The position numbers and the translations under genes were made by a program. From contig CM060734.1 in NCBI GenBank assembly GCA_030704615.1, forward strand, positions 54,018,042-54,082,041: a DNA stretch of 64,000 nucleotides, written 5' to 3'. Positions within the stretch are counted from its first letter, which is position 1; each line of letters starts with the position of its first letter. The DNA comes from Takakia lepidozioides (lineage: Eukaryota > Streptophyta > Takakiopsida > Takakiales > Takakiaceae). The notes beneath the pieces were generated by a model. That model saw only the letters and a program-made list of their open reading frames with translations. It was not told the DNA's origin and ran no database searches. Positions 23,580-32,457 of the stretch are shown here, one piece after another.

Positions 23580-25179
23580 ATCCAAAGTCTGGGTATGGAA
23601 CACATTTTGTGGCCAAGCTTTTGCTGAATTGAAGCAGCGGATGACGGAAGCTCCAGTCTTGAAAATCCCGGAGTTCGATCGTCCGTTTGAGATTCATACA
23701 GATGCATCGGACTTCGCAATTGGGGGTGTACTTATGCAAGATGGACGTCCAGTGGCTTACGAAAGTAAGAAACTGAATGAAGTGGAGCGATGGTGGCCGA
23801 CGCACGAAAAAGAGATGAAGGCGGTGGTGCATTGCCTTGAACTCTGGCGCCACTATGTTGGTTCCAACCCAGTGAAGGTGTTCACGGACAATGTCACGGT
23901 GAAGTATTTTGCCACGCAGCCCAAGTTGTCCCCAAAACAACTTAGGTGGCAAGATACTTTGGCAGTGTTCGACGTGGATATCCAGTACAAACCGGGACGG
24001 GACAATGTGGTGGCCGATGCTTTAAGTAGAAAGCAGCAGCTCTTGTTGGTGTACAAGGGCGAGACGGCGCTCCAAAGGAAGATCCGGAAGGCTTGCCGGA
24101 AGGATGAGCTGGCAAAGTGCGTGATGCAGGACTTGAGAATGGGGGTTAAATCGCAGTTCCACTTGCAAAACGGACTGCTCCGGTATAAGCAAAAACGTCT
24201 CTATGTGCCAAAGGGAGGGATCAGGGATAGTCTCTTGAGAGAATGCCATGATAGCCCGCTTGCGGGCCACGGTGGAGCCAAGCGCACTGCGGCACTCTTG
24301 AAGAAAGAGTATTTCTGGCCCAAACTGAGGGAGGAGGCAGAGGAGTATGTCAAGACATGCACCACATGCCAACAAAACCGGAGCGAGTACAAAAAGCAAG
24401 CGGGGCTGTTACAACCCTTGCCGATTCCAGAGGGGACTTGGGAAAGCGTCTCGATGGATTTCATGACTGCTATGCCGCTGTCAAAAGGATTCGATGCAAT
24501 CATGGTGGTGGTAGATAGGTTCAGTAAAATGGCCCATTTCATCCCCACCAAGGAGACGGCAACGGCGCAGGAGACAGGGCGACTTTACTTCGCCCACGTC
24601 TTAAAGCATCATGGAGTCCCGAAGGATATTGTCTCGGACCGCGATCCAAAGTTTACGAGTAAATTCTGGAGAGCACTTTGGAAGAAGATGGGGACGAGGC
24701 TGAAGATGAGCACCGCCTTCCGACCTACGACGGACGGCCAAACGGAAAGAGTGAATTCCGTAGTGAAGCAATTCTTGCGGAATTACGTGTCGGCAGACCA
24801 ATCAGACTGGATGGAACACTTAGACGCGGCAGAGTTCTGTTATAATAACACAGAACACTCCGCGACGGGAGTTTCCCCTTTTGTGTTGGTCTATGGAAAA
24901 GCACCTCTGGTGCCGACAAGTTGGGCCGCCCAGGACGTTGAGGAACCGGCAGTAGCGGTGGTACTGGAAGAACGCGAGCGTTTGTTGAAGCTCGCAAAGT
25001 ACAACATTGCCAAAGCTAGGAAACGGTATGAAAGGCAGGCGAATCGGAAGCGGAGGGAAGTGAAGTTTGAGGCAGGCACAGAGGTCTGGTTGAACATCAA
25101 GAATTTCCGACTACCTCCGGAAGTGAGTCCGAAGTTCGTACCTTCGTATGCGGGTCCCTTTCGCATTCGGAGGTTATGA
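23580..25179 (+). pseudogene. Chromovirus RNase H-integrase (second part of pol)
   Basis: Continues the pol reading after the indel at 23552. RNase H has FEIHTDASDFAIGGVL, HEKEMKAVVHCLELW and VFTDNVT. The integrase has an HHCC zinc domain (ECHDSPLAGHGG to CTTCQQNR), the DDE core with SMDFMTAMP, SDRDPKFTSKFW and the glutamate in TDGQTERVN, and a basic C-terminal region ending IKNFRLPP. A missing base near 25173 (after RIRR) closes the frame at 25179 and moves the rest to another frame. Confidence 0.93.
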
Positions 25180-25519
25180 ATGAGGATGTGTATGAATTGG
25201 AGCTGCCGGCAAACAGCAAGGTGCACCCAGTATTCCATGTCTCCCTTTTGAAGCCTTACTTCAAAGATGAAGCACGTCCGAATCGGCAGCAAGTGTTGGC
25301 CCGTCACCTATGCTGTTGGATCATGAAAATGAACCTGAGTACGAGGTGGAGGCAATACTTAAGTCAAGGACGTTCAAGAACCGAGAAACGGAGTATCTCG
25401 TCAAATGGAAGGGCTATCATCTTGTGGAGGCATCTTGGGTGCGTGCCTCAGAAATGGGAAACGCATCCGAGGCAGTTGCAGCGTTCGAAGGGCGACCTCA
25501 AAAGCGGAAGAAACGTTGA
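25176..25519 (+). pseudogene. Chromovirus integrase C-terminus and chromodomain
   Basis: The piece from 25176 reads VYELELPANSKVHPVFHVSLLKPY, the usual segment before the chromodomain. After one more single-base shift near 25300, the frame 25310-25519 gives EYEVEAILKSR, YLVKWKGY and a W-x-x-A-S-E chromodomain core, ending with a basic tail RPQKRKKR. The aromatic cage positions Y, W and Y/W are present. Stop at 25517-25519. Confidence 0.9.
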
Positions 25520-26424
25520 TGGGGACATCAACCTTGGAGCGTGGGGGAGGAAATGCATACTTAGCCCGGTTTAGCTAGCTCAGGAATCCGATTGCAAAAA
25601 CTTGTATTGTACAAAAATTTGTTATAAAGGAAATGGGTCCAAATATTATGCGTCCTATTGTGTTTGGAATGGTGATGCATGGTGTGGTTGGCTAGTGTGT
25701 AGAATGCATGCTAGCTTACAAAAGTGGGAGAGGTAAATTGGGTTAATCGTGTGTTTGCGCAGTGCCGAAATCGGGTGACTCCCATCCAAGGGGCAAGGAA
25801 ACTTGCGCCTTATTTGGGAGTTCACGTGCTAGTGCGCACCTGGCGCGTGCGCGTACTATAACTGCGCTACCGAGGGGGTTGCCTTGTAGTGCGGGCTAAC
25901 GCGGAAGCTACGTGCTTCCGTTCACGTACTATAATCGTGTAGCCTCGGGACGAAGTCGTAGTGCGGCTTCGGCGTGTTCCCGTACCTCAGGCCAGCATTC
26001 CAAGGCGGACCCAATTGTAGTGATTGGGGCGCACGGTTGGTTCAAGATTATCTTCATAGTCAAAGAGGGTTCCAGGTGAACCCTTGCTCAAGGTGATGCC
26101 AAAAGCGGCATCATGAGCGATCGCAAGCAATGTTGTTGCAGTAAGGCGATTCGATCCTCGGGGAGGATCGTTCCTTGGCCTTGAAGTAGGCCAAGAAGAG
26201 TGCACTGGGAGGAGCTGGAGAGGCTCCACCCTTGGCCGGGACTTGGAGGAAGTCGGCCGAACTAGCTAGTGGAGAGTAGAGTCAAGTGTGGGGTTTGGTT
26301 CTTTGCCATGGGACGCCATGGTGCGGAAACAAACTCCTTGATGTGGGACGCCACAGCTTGGATGTTCGTTTCTACAAAATGGACAAGTCGATGAGGACAT
26401 CGACTCCCTGTTGGTAGGGGTGTG
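25520..26424 (+). other. Chromovirus 3' non-coding region and polypurine tract
   Basis: About 900 bp between pol and the 3' LTR with no credible ORF. The GGTAGGGGTGTG segment just before 26425 is the only purine-rich candidate for the plus-strand primer. A long 3' region is common in plant chromoviruses. Confidence 0.7.
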
Positions 26425-27170
26425 TGTCGCGGCCCTTTGCCTTGAGGGCAGGGGGTCGGGACACATCAGGGGCTGCCCCTGTGGTGGGGGCAGCGGCAAC
26501 GATAGGTATGGGGGGCTGAGGCACCCTTGAGTGCCCAAGGCACTCAGGGAAGCGGAGGCGCTCACTAGGTGGAGCCCCGCACACCGGGTTGCGGTGGGGG
26601 TGGCTCCACAAGCGGTGGGGGTGGCTCCACAAGGGGTGGTGGTAGCTTAGTGGGACTTAGTGGGGGTGGCATAGGACTCACCATGGGGGCGGAGACCTCG
26701 TGGTGGGAGTCGTGGGGAGTCTTGGGACTCATCACGGTCCATAGGGGCCGTGGTGAGCGGGCCAAGACTCACCGCGACTCACCACCGGGAGTCGAGGGTT
26801 TTCGTGGTGGTTCGCCATAAAATGGCATGGCTGGTTGTGGAACCCCCGCGGACAGCTACAGAAGTATATATAGGGAGTAGTAACCCCGAGAACGGTGCAA
26901 GCCCGTTGGTGACCAAAAACTAGTGAATAAGCGAGGGAGCCGGAAAGCGACCAAAGAGTGGGGAGCTGTTCCGGACTGCCATCTACCAAAGGGAATTCTC
27001 CTAGTCCCAAATAGGTGGAGGGTTTAGAGGGAAGCGGAAGGGGACCGTTATGTCCCGGTGAGCAGCCGAAACTCCAAGTTGGCCCGGCGGCCAGGTTGGG
27101 AGTCAGGCGCGCGCATCAAAGCGAGTAACTATGACTTGAAGGGGAGTTTACCGAAGTGAGGTGTGCGACA
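26425..27170 (+). repeat. 3' LTR of the chromovirus
   Basis: 746 bp, TGTCGCGGCC to GTGTGCGACA, followed by the GATAC target duplication. It is 23 bp longer than the 5' LTR through a 21-bp tandem copy of a ggtgggggtggctccacaag unit near 26600 and two extra single bases (near 26781 and 27083). Confidence 0.95.
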
Positions 27171-27175
27171 GATAC

Positions 27176-28094
27176 GGTATCCTCACCAATAATGAAGTGA
27201 TTCCCAGGCTTTGATCCTAGCCCTTTCGAGGCTCGAGCAAAGTTGCAAAAGTGATAATACCATATCTTTTGCACAGAATATCTTGTGCCTGCCATATTGC
27301 ACCTCTCCCCATTTTCTTTGTGCGCACATTTGAGAACGATCCCTGATCTCTTACCTTTCCAACTATTATCTCATTCAGTGTTGCATCTGCATTATTGGAA
27401 AAGTGGCGTTCTTTACATGTAGGAGACTGAATCGTGTGGCAGTAGAGGTAGCATCAGCTGATTGGATGTGGAATGCAAGCCAGTTAGAATTTGTAAGTCT
27501 AAGAGGAACATGTCAGAAAACCAGTTATTTCCCTGCCTTGGCTTGCTGTTGCCACTCCCATTGGATCCATTACCTTTGCTCACAGTTTTCCAACAATTTG
27601 AAAGGCAGATAGAAATGACAGTAAGGAGCCAAGGTTTTAGCAATATGTTGGGATGTCACCAGTCAATGTGCAAGTCAGCAGCAGCTCTGATCTGCAATCA
27701 GCTCACAAGGAATTCAGTGATTGAAGAAGATGAAGACAGAAATAGGTGTCGAAAAAAAATGTCTACACTTTTATGTGGTTTAATATCATGCACCCATCTG
27801 TGTGAAATCAAAGTTCAAATTTGTCATGCCGCATCAATCTAAGACATACTTTAATATACATCCAGGTGCAGACCTCCCCACTATGTGCGGGTAACGAGAT
27901 TATCTTTTAGTTCATAGTCTTGAGATTGAACGGTCATTCTTCTTGCGCGAAACAATGAAACACCGGATGTGTGTATGTAACACCATGCGGATGTCCTGGC
28001 CCTTTTTTGTGAAAATTGACCGTAGTTCTCAGAAGTTGTCGCTAGTAGTGCGGAGCATCGTGAAGCCCTAGCTATTGTTAATCATTACAATTAT
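27176..28094. other. Intergenic; nothing supported
   Basis: No gene, transposon end or RNA could be supported. Short ORFs at 27.4-27.8 kb on both strands lack any recognisable motif. Confidence 0.4.
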
Positions 28095-28097
28095 GTC

Positions 28098-28288
28098 AAG
28101 AGTCATGGAGTAGCCTAGTGGTATGGAGGTACTCGTGGTGTGCAGGTGGTCTCGAGTTCAAATTTGCGCAGTGAAATACATGTATTTTTGAAGTTTTCAA
28201 AAAACTCGAGATTGCATGGTGATTTGAACCCACAATGGGTGTCGTGACAAGGCTAATCCTTACCACTACGCTACCCTCTTAATCATGC
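28098..28288. repeat. Inverted pair of tRNA-like SINE heads
   Basis: The + strand from about 28098 has a Pol III A box (TAGCCTAGTGG, ~28112) and a B box (CGAGTTCAAAT, ~28152) at tRNA spacing. The minus strand from about 28288 has its own A box (GTAGCGTAGTGG) and B box (GGGTTCAAATC). The two heads face each other across a ~40-bp AT-rich centre (TTTTTGAAGTTTTCAAAAA). Neither folds as a full tRNA with CCA-end pairing, so they are tRNA-derived SINE promoters, not tRNA genes. The arrangement could arise from two insertions or one fold-back duplication. Confidence 0.55.
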
Positions 28289-28362
28289 TAACCCCCTACT
28301 GTAGACTTATATTTAAGGTATTGTTTATCCCCCTATGTATGTATAATGTTGTACATTGGGGG

Positions 28363-28538
28363 TGTCGTGCGCATACATATCGCTACACAACTACATCGCT
28401 GTCCAAAACCACACAACACATGTGCACACCACACACTAGTATACCACTAGTCTGCCACTAGTCCAACCACTAGGCTACAACTAGTCAGTCACTAGGCTGC
28501 CACTACGCTGCCCACTATGGCAGTCACTAGTCCACACA
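28363..28538 (-). repeat. Extra U3 segment at the 3' end of the methyltransferase element
   Basis: 176 bp, identical to 28872-29059 except for loss of one 12-bp unit in the (CCACTAGT) repeat tract. In sense orientation it follows the full LTR after the 4 bases CTAT and ends ..GCGCACGACA at the G5 target. CT equals the first two bases of the PBS and AT the two bases between the polypurine tract and the LTR, as in two-LTR circle junctions. It is rich in ACTAGT/CACTAG direct repeats, which may be U3 promoter elements. Confidence 0.8.
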
Positions 28539-28542
28539 ATAG

Positions 28543-29059
28543 TGATAAAGAAGAAGAATACAAGCACAAGCTCATGCGAGCTCACAAAGCTGAAGCATAA
28601 ACTCATGCATATATAACCTCATCACTCAAATACAAGTCAAGCCAAGTGCACCCCACGCCATGGGGAATCCACACTACGGCGCCATAGCTAGGCGCGGTGA
28701 GGCTCAACTCGAGAAAGATGAGCCTCCCGCGCTTGCCGTGAAGATAACCACTCCAGGGCCTAAATCTGCCTTGACCCCTGGATTGACACTTGGGCCAATC
28801 CCAAATGTCAATATGTAAAAGCTAGCTATTTCCTAGCTAGTTTCACACTAGTGGTAAAATAACTTGACAGCTGTCGTGCGCATACATATCGCTACACAAC
28901 TACATCGCTGTCCAAAACCACACAACACATGTGCACACCACACACTAGTATACCACTAGTCTACCACTAGTCCAGCCACTAGTCCAACCACTAGGCTACA
29001 ACTAGTCAGTCACTAGGCTGCCACTACGCTGCCCACTATGGCAGTCACTAGTCCACACA
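28543..29059 (-). repeat. Full 3' LTR of the methyltransferase element
   Basis: In sense orientation 517 bp, starting TGTGTGGACT directly after the polypurine tract and ending CTTTATCA. It has two blocks: U3-like block A (29059-28872) and block B (28869-28543), joined by GC inside the palindrome GACAGCTGTC (28866-28875). Block B matches 40390-40716 without difference. The R-region stem-loop lies at about 28699-28726. Confidence 0.85.
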
Positions 29060-29061
29060 AT

Positions 29062-29070
29062 CGCCCCCCT
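29062..29070 (-). promoter_or_regulatory. Polypurine tract of the methyltransferase element
   Basis: Sense sequence AGGGGGGCG followed by AT, then the LTR start TGTGTGG. This is the expected plus-strand primer immediately upstream of a 3' LTR and fixes the LTR start at 29059. Confidence 0.8.
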
Positions 29071-29319
29071 AGCTGGTGCTTAGGTCCCTCTAAGTCCAGG
29101 TAGCCACAAGATGTGATAGTGACCATAGCCTCACTAAGTCCTCCACCACTATCCCTACTACACTCAAACTCGATAGATCAAGAGGCCGGGTGCAAGAGTT
29201 GCCCCATCGTTAGTCGCCGTCTTGCAACCTGTGAACTTGAGCTTGGGATCTCATGTATTGACTCCTATGAGCTTGGCCTCCCATGTCTTGTTAGCTGCCT
29301 CCAGTCATGTCCACTGCCA

Positions 29320-32300
29320 CTATCCCAAGCAGTGTGGACACAACCAATCTCCGTCAGGAACCTTCTCAAGAGGTGGTGTCAAGCATCCCATATGCCAACC
29401 CCTTGAGCATCGATCACACACCAGCATGGTGGCTGCCCCTTTGGCAGACCCACAGAGCATGCACCTCAAACCTGCAGGTACCACTGCCAAGTTTGGGTCA
29501 ACTCTGCCATCGACATTGGGAAGGTGACATGGCGCACAATTACGCACATGGTCCTTCCAAGTCATGCCATCCCGACCCTCCAAGATCAGGACCCCTGAGG
29601 GCAACACCTCTCGAACCCTCAGAATAACACGCCCTGCAGTAACATCCAGAGTCGTAGGAGCAGTCTGCTGCAAATAAACATAGTCACCAGGGCTAAACCT
29701 CCGAACCCCAGGACGATATCCTCCACCACGTATAGTGGCATACCTCAACGTATCACGGTGCTGTGCAATGGCAAGGTTCTCAAAAGCCATGGGCATGACT
29801 TTCTTGAACAACTCTGCACGCTGATCACATGCACGTACCCACACGTCCGGATCGTCAAGGTTAAGGACTTGAGCAGTGTCCCTACGAATGGCTGCAGGCA
29901 AATCCGGCTCTCGGCCAAAGAGAAGGAAATATGGTGAGAAGGAGGCAAGTGATGCTTGTTTGCTGAACCTGTAGCCCATGGCTAACCAAGGAACCTGAAG
30001 ATCCCAATCTCCTAGGTGTCCCTTCTGCAAGCCATACTTGCGCAAACCCCTCTTCACCGTCTGAACAACTCTCTCTGCTAAGCCATCGGCCTCAGGATGA
30101 TCCCGAGAAGTGGTGCGGTGGTCTATCAAGGCTTTATCACACAAAGCCTGAAACTCCCCCAAGAACTCTCTCCCTTGGTCCGTGAGTACCTCAGCTGGAG
30201 CACCAAATCGGCTAAGCACACGATCCAAGAATGCATACGCAGCCCCCTCACTAGCCTTGTCAGGCAATGGAACCAACTCAATCCACTTGGAGAAGTGCTC
30301 CACCATCACCAACACATATCTGTGGTGGCGCATAGTCAGTGGCAACGGTCCTGCGAAGTCAAGACTCCACCTGTAGCCCAATCCCATGATAGGTAAAGGA
30401 TGCAACTGTGGTGTAGGGGCGTTGAATGAAGCACGCACCCTGTCACACACCATGCACCTAGCCACAAACTGTTGCACCTCTGTATGCATACCACGCCACC
30501 AATACTGCCCCTGCAGTAAACTGTGAGTGCGTCGCACTCCAAAATGCCCCAACTCCTCATGGGCATGCCGCACTAACCGTGCACGCTGTGTGGGGTGAGG
30601 CACAATCCTCACCCGACCACCCTCCCACACTCGAAGTAGGTGTATCCCCTCCCACTTGAACCTCTTGGCTCGTTGCAGGATCCGATCCCTCTCCCTGGCA
30701 GTCACAATGGCTGCCGTGTCTCCCGTGCGGAGGTAGTCCAACACAGCCGAATCCTCATGTATATCTCTGGCACCACCTAGCTCATCACTAGCCTCAGGGT
30801 CCTCAGACACTCCGTCTACAGTCATCCCTGTTGTAGGTCCAATCTGACCTCCCGATGCCAAGATACACAAAAATGCAGATGCGTGCCATCCCGGCACCAT
30901 CTCCTCGTCCGTCTCACCATGCCACCGAGCTCCAGTGTCATCCTGCTGGCTCATGCATGGATTGCGACTCAATCCATCCGCATCCCGATTGACCAAACCC
31001 GGTCGATGCACAACCTGAAAGTCATACTCCTGGAGTATAAGTGCCCACCGTGCAAGCTTCCCTGTAAGCTTGTCTGACTCCATCAACCACTTGAGTGGCT
31101 GGTGATCCGTGACAAGGGTGAAAAGATTGCCGTATAGATAGCACCTGAAGTGTGCCACGGCCCACACTGCAGCTAAGCACTCTCCCTCATATGAGCTGTA
31201 CTTAGCCTCTGCAGCGTTGTTCGAGCGGCTAGCGTAAGCCACTACGAACTCTCTTCCCTCATCATCCACCTGTGTGAGCACCGCTCCAAGCCCCAGCATG
31301 CTCCAATCCGTATGCAGCTGAAAGGGACGCCCCCTGATAGGTCGTCTCAAGATAGGCGCCGAGGTCAACCTCGCCTTGAGCTCTTGAAAAGCTCGTTCCT
31401 GCTCATCTTCCCACTGCCACTCCTGGTCCACCTTGGTCAGCTTGGTTAGAGCCTTTGCAATGGTACTAAATCCCTTGACAAACCGTCTATAATAGTTTGC
31501 CAACCCCATGAAAGCTCGAACTCGGCTCACATCCGTGGGGCGTGGAATTTGTGCAATGGCCTCTACCTTAGTCTGCTGTACCCCCAATCCTCCAGGATAT
31601 ATCATGTGACCCAGATACTCAATCTGGTTGTGGAAAAACTTGCACTTCCCCGGATGCAACTTCAATCCGTGCGCTCTCAAGCGCTCCAATACCACCTGAA
31701 GGTGTCTCTCATGCTCCTCCATCGTAACACTAAAGATGATGATGTCATCTATGTAGCACCGAGCAAAGTCCACCCCTGCTAGAATCCTATCCATGACTCT
31801 CTGAAACTCTGCAGGAGCATTCTTAAGCCCAAATGGTAAGAACCGCCACTGATATAGGCAATCCTTGCCGTGCTCATTGATCCCCCAGAATGCCGTCTTC
31901 TGCTTGTCCGCCTCCTTGATTGGCAACTGGTGATATCCGGATCGTAAATCCAAAGTGCTAAAGGCCTTAGCATGCCCGATGGCATCAAAGATCTCCTCTG
32001 GTGTTGGCATGGCATACTTATCGGACTTGGTCTGACGATTTACAGGCCGGTAATCACCGCACATACGTCTCTCCGTCCAATTGCCATAGACATCCTTCTT
32101 GGCTGGCATCACTGTGGCTGAAGCATACTCTCCACCAGAGAGCTCCACCAAACCTGCCTCCCAGAGATCTTGAGTCCTCATCTGAATCAAAGACCTCTCC
32201 ATGTCACTGTATCTATAGGGTCTCCGAAAGATTGGCGTGTCAGTGGCCAACTCAATACGGATCTCTTGACCCTTCAGTGCTCCCAAGTCCTTCAAACTGA

Positions 32301-32454
32301 AGGCAAAGCAATTCCTGTAAGCCCTCAGGAACCGCCGTATACGTCGTCTCTCTCCTCCGGTGACAATGGGTCCAATGTCAGGCTCCCAATTGTCCTCCGT
32401 AACTACAACCTTAAGTCCAGTGGGCTTAGAGGTAGAGGACGCGTCCCGTGGTTG
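29320..32454 (-). CDS. Pol part 2: reverse transcriptase, RNase H, integrase, PHD finger
   Basis: In frame with the preceding ORF and separated only by the UAG at 32457-32455, then open for about 1,044 codons. There is no ATG near its start (the apparent start at 32295 is TTG), so it must be reached by readthrough or fusion. [38 protein letters not shown] and active site YIDDIIIFS (about 31755-31729). RNase H: LHTDWSMLGLGAVL and LVTDHQPLKWL. Integrase: HHCC zinc domain (HAHEELGHFG..CMVCDRV), DDE core with SLDFAGPLP, LTDQGREFLGEF and the glutamate in ADGLAERVV. After a GDYVYLQQ linker, the last 55 residues form a C4HC3 PHD finger (CMLC..CDRC..WHMGC..CPHC, 29466-29323) where chromoviruses carry a chromodomain. 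All catalytic residues are present. Stop TAG at 29320-29322. Confidence 0.93.
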   Translation of the reverse strand, partial: QPRDASSTSKPTGLKVVVTEDNWEPDIGPIVTGGERRRIRRFLRAYRNCFAFSLKDLGALKGQEIRIELATDTPIFRRPYRYSDMERSLIQMRTQDLWEAGLVELSGGEYASATVMPAKKDVYGNWTERRMCGDYRPVNRQTKSDKYAMPTPEEIFDAIGHAKAFSTLDLRSGYHQLPIKEADKQKTAFWGINEHGKDCLYQWRFLPFGLKNAPAEFQRVMDRILAGVDFARCYIDDIIIFSVTMEEHERHLQVVLERLRAHGLKLHPGKCKFFHNQIEYLGHMIYPGGLGVQQTKVEAIAQIPRPTDVSRVRAFMGLANYYRRFVKGFSTIAKALTKLTKVDQEWQWEDEQERAFQELKARLTSAPILRRPIRGRPFQLHTDWSMLGLGAVLTQVDDEGREFVVAYASRSNNAAEAKYSSYEGECLAAVWAVAHFRCYLYGNLFTLVTDHQPLKWLMESDKLTGKLARWALILQEYDFQVVHRPGLVNRDADGLSRNPCMSQQDDTGARWHGETDEEMVPGWHASAFLCILASGGQIGPTTGMTVDGVSEDPEASDELGGARDIHEDSAVLDYLRTGDTAAIVTARERDRILQRAKRFKWEGIHLLRVWEGGRVRIVPHPTQRARLVRHAHEELGHFGVRRTHSLLQGQYWWRGMHTEVQQFVARCMVCDRVRASFNAPTPQLHPLPIMGLGYRWSLDFAGPLPLTMRHHRYVLVMVEHFSKWIELVPLPDKASEGAAYAFLDRVLSRFGAPAEVLTDQGREFLGEFQALCDKALIDHRTTSRDHPEADGLAERVVQTVKRGLRKYGLQKGHLGDWDLQVPWLAMGYRFSKQASLASFSPYFLLFGREPDLPAAIRRDTAQVLNLDDPDVWVRACDQRAELFKKVMPMAFENLAIAQHRDTLRYATIRGGGYRPGVRRFSPGDYVYLQQTAPTTLDVTAGRVILRVREVLPSGVLILEGRDGMTWKDHVRNCAPCHLPNVDGRVDPNLAVVPAGLRCMLCGSAKGAATMLVCDRCSRGWHMGCLTPPLEKVPDGDWLCPHCLG

Positions 32455-32457
32455 CTA
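32449..32457 (-). promoter_or_regulatory. UAG stop in leaky CAR-YYA context (candidate readthrough site)
   Basis: Sense GCA GCA UAG CAA CCA. The six bases after UAG fit the CARYYA consensus of the tobamovirus-type readthrough signal exactly. The frame continues open on both sides, through QPRDASSTS into RT. It is the only stop in 6.2 kb of pol frame, which argues against random decay. Confidence 0.6.

Larger units (their letters stand above)
20180..27170 (+). mobile_element. Ty3/gypsy chromovirus, complete but frameshifted
   Basis: A 6,991-bp LTR retrotransposon with LTRs 20180-20902 and 26425-27170, a tRNA-iMet PBS, gag-PR-RT-RH-IN-chromodomain order and perfect 5-bp target duplications GATAC (20175-20179 and 27171-27175). 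The two LTRs differ by one clear substitution (gtgaGtaagc versus gtgaAtaagc), a 21-bp tandem duplication and two single-base indels, so insertion was recent. Coding capacity is nonetheless split by three single-base indels, near 23552, 25173 and 25300. Chromodomain-bearing integrases direct insertion into heterochromatin. The element inserted near a PPR relic in unrelated DNA. Confidence 0.95.

Noticed and set aside
28098-28175. A functional tRNA gene
   Set aside because: A and B boxes are present but no acceptor stem pairing or complete cloverleaf could be made; better read as a tRNA-derived SINE head.
28363-28869. Reading the LTR as block B plus A (TGTCAAG..GCACGACA)
   Set aside because: Target duplication ends favour it at first sight, but PBS and polypurine positions require LTR = A-gc-B; only the permuted-circle model explains both ends and the CTAT junction.
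32158-32295. Separate start for RT at 32295
   Set aside because: The codon is TTG, and the frame is continuous with the upstream ORF back to the UAG.
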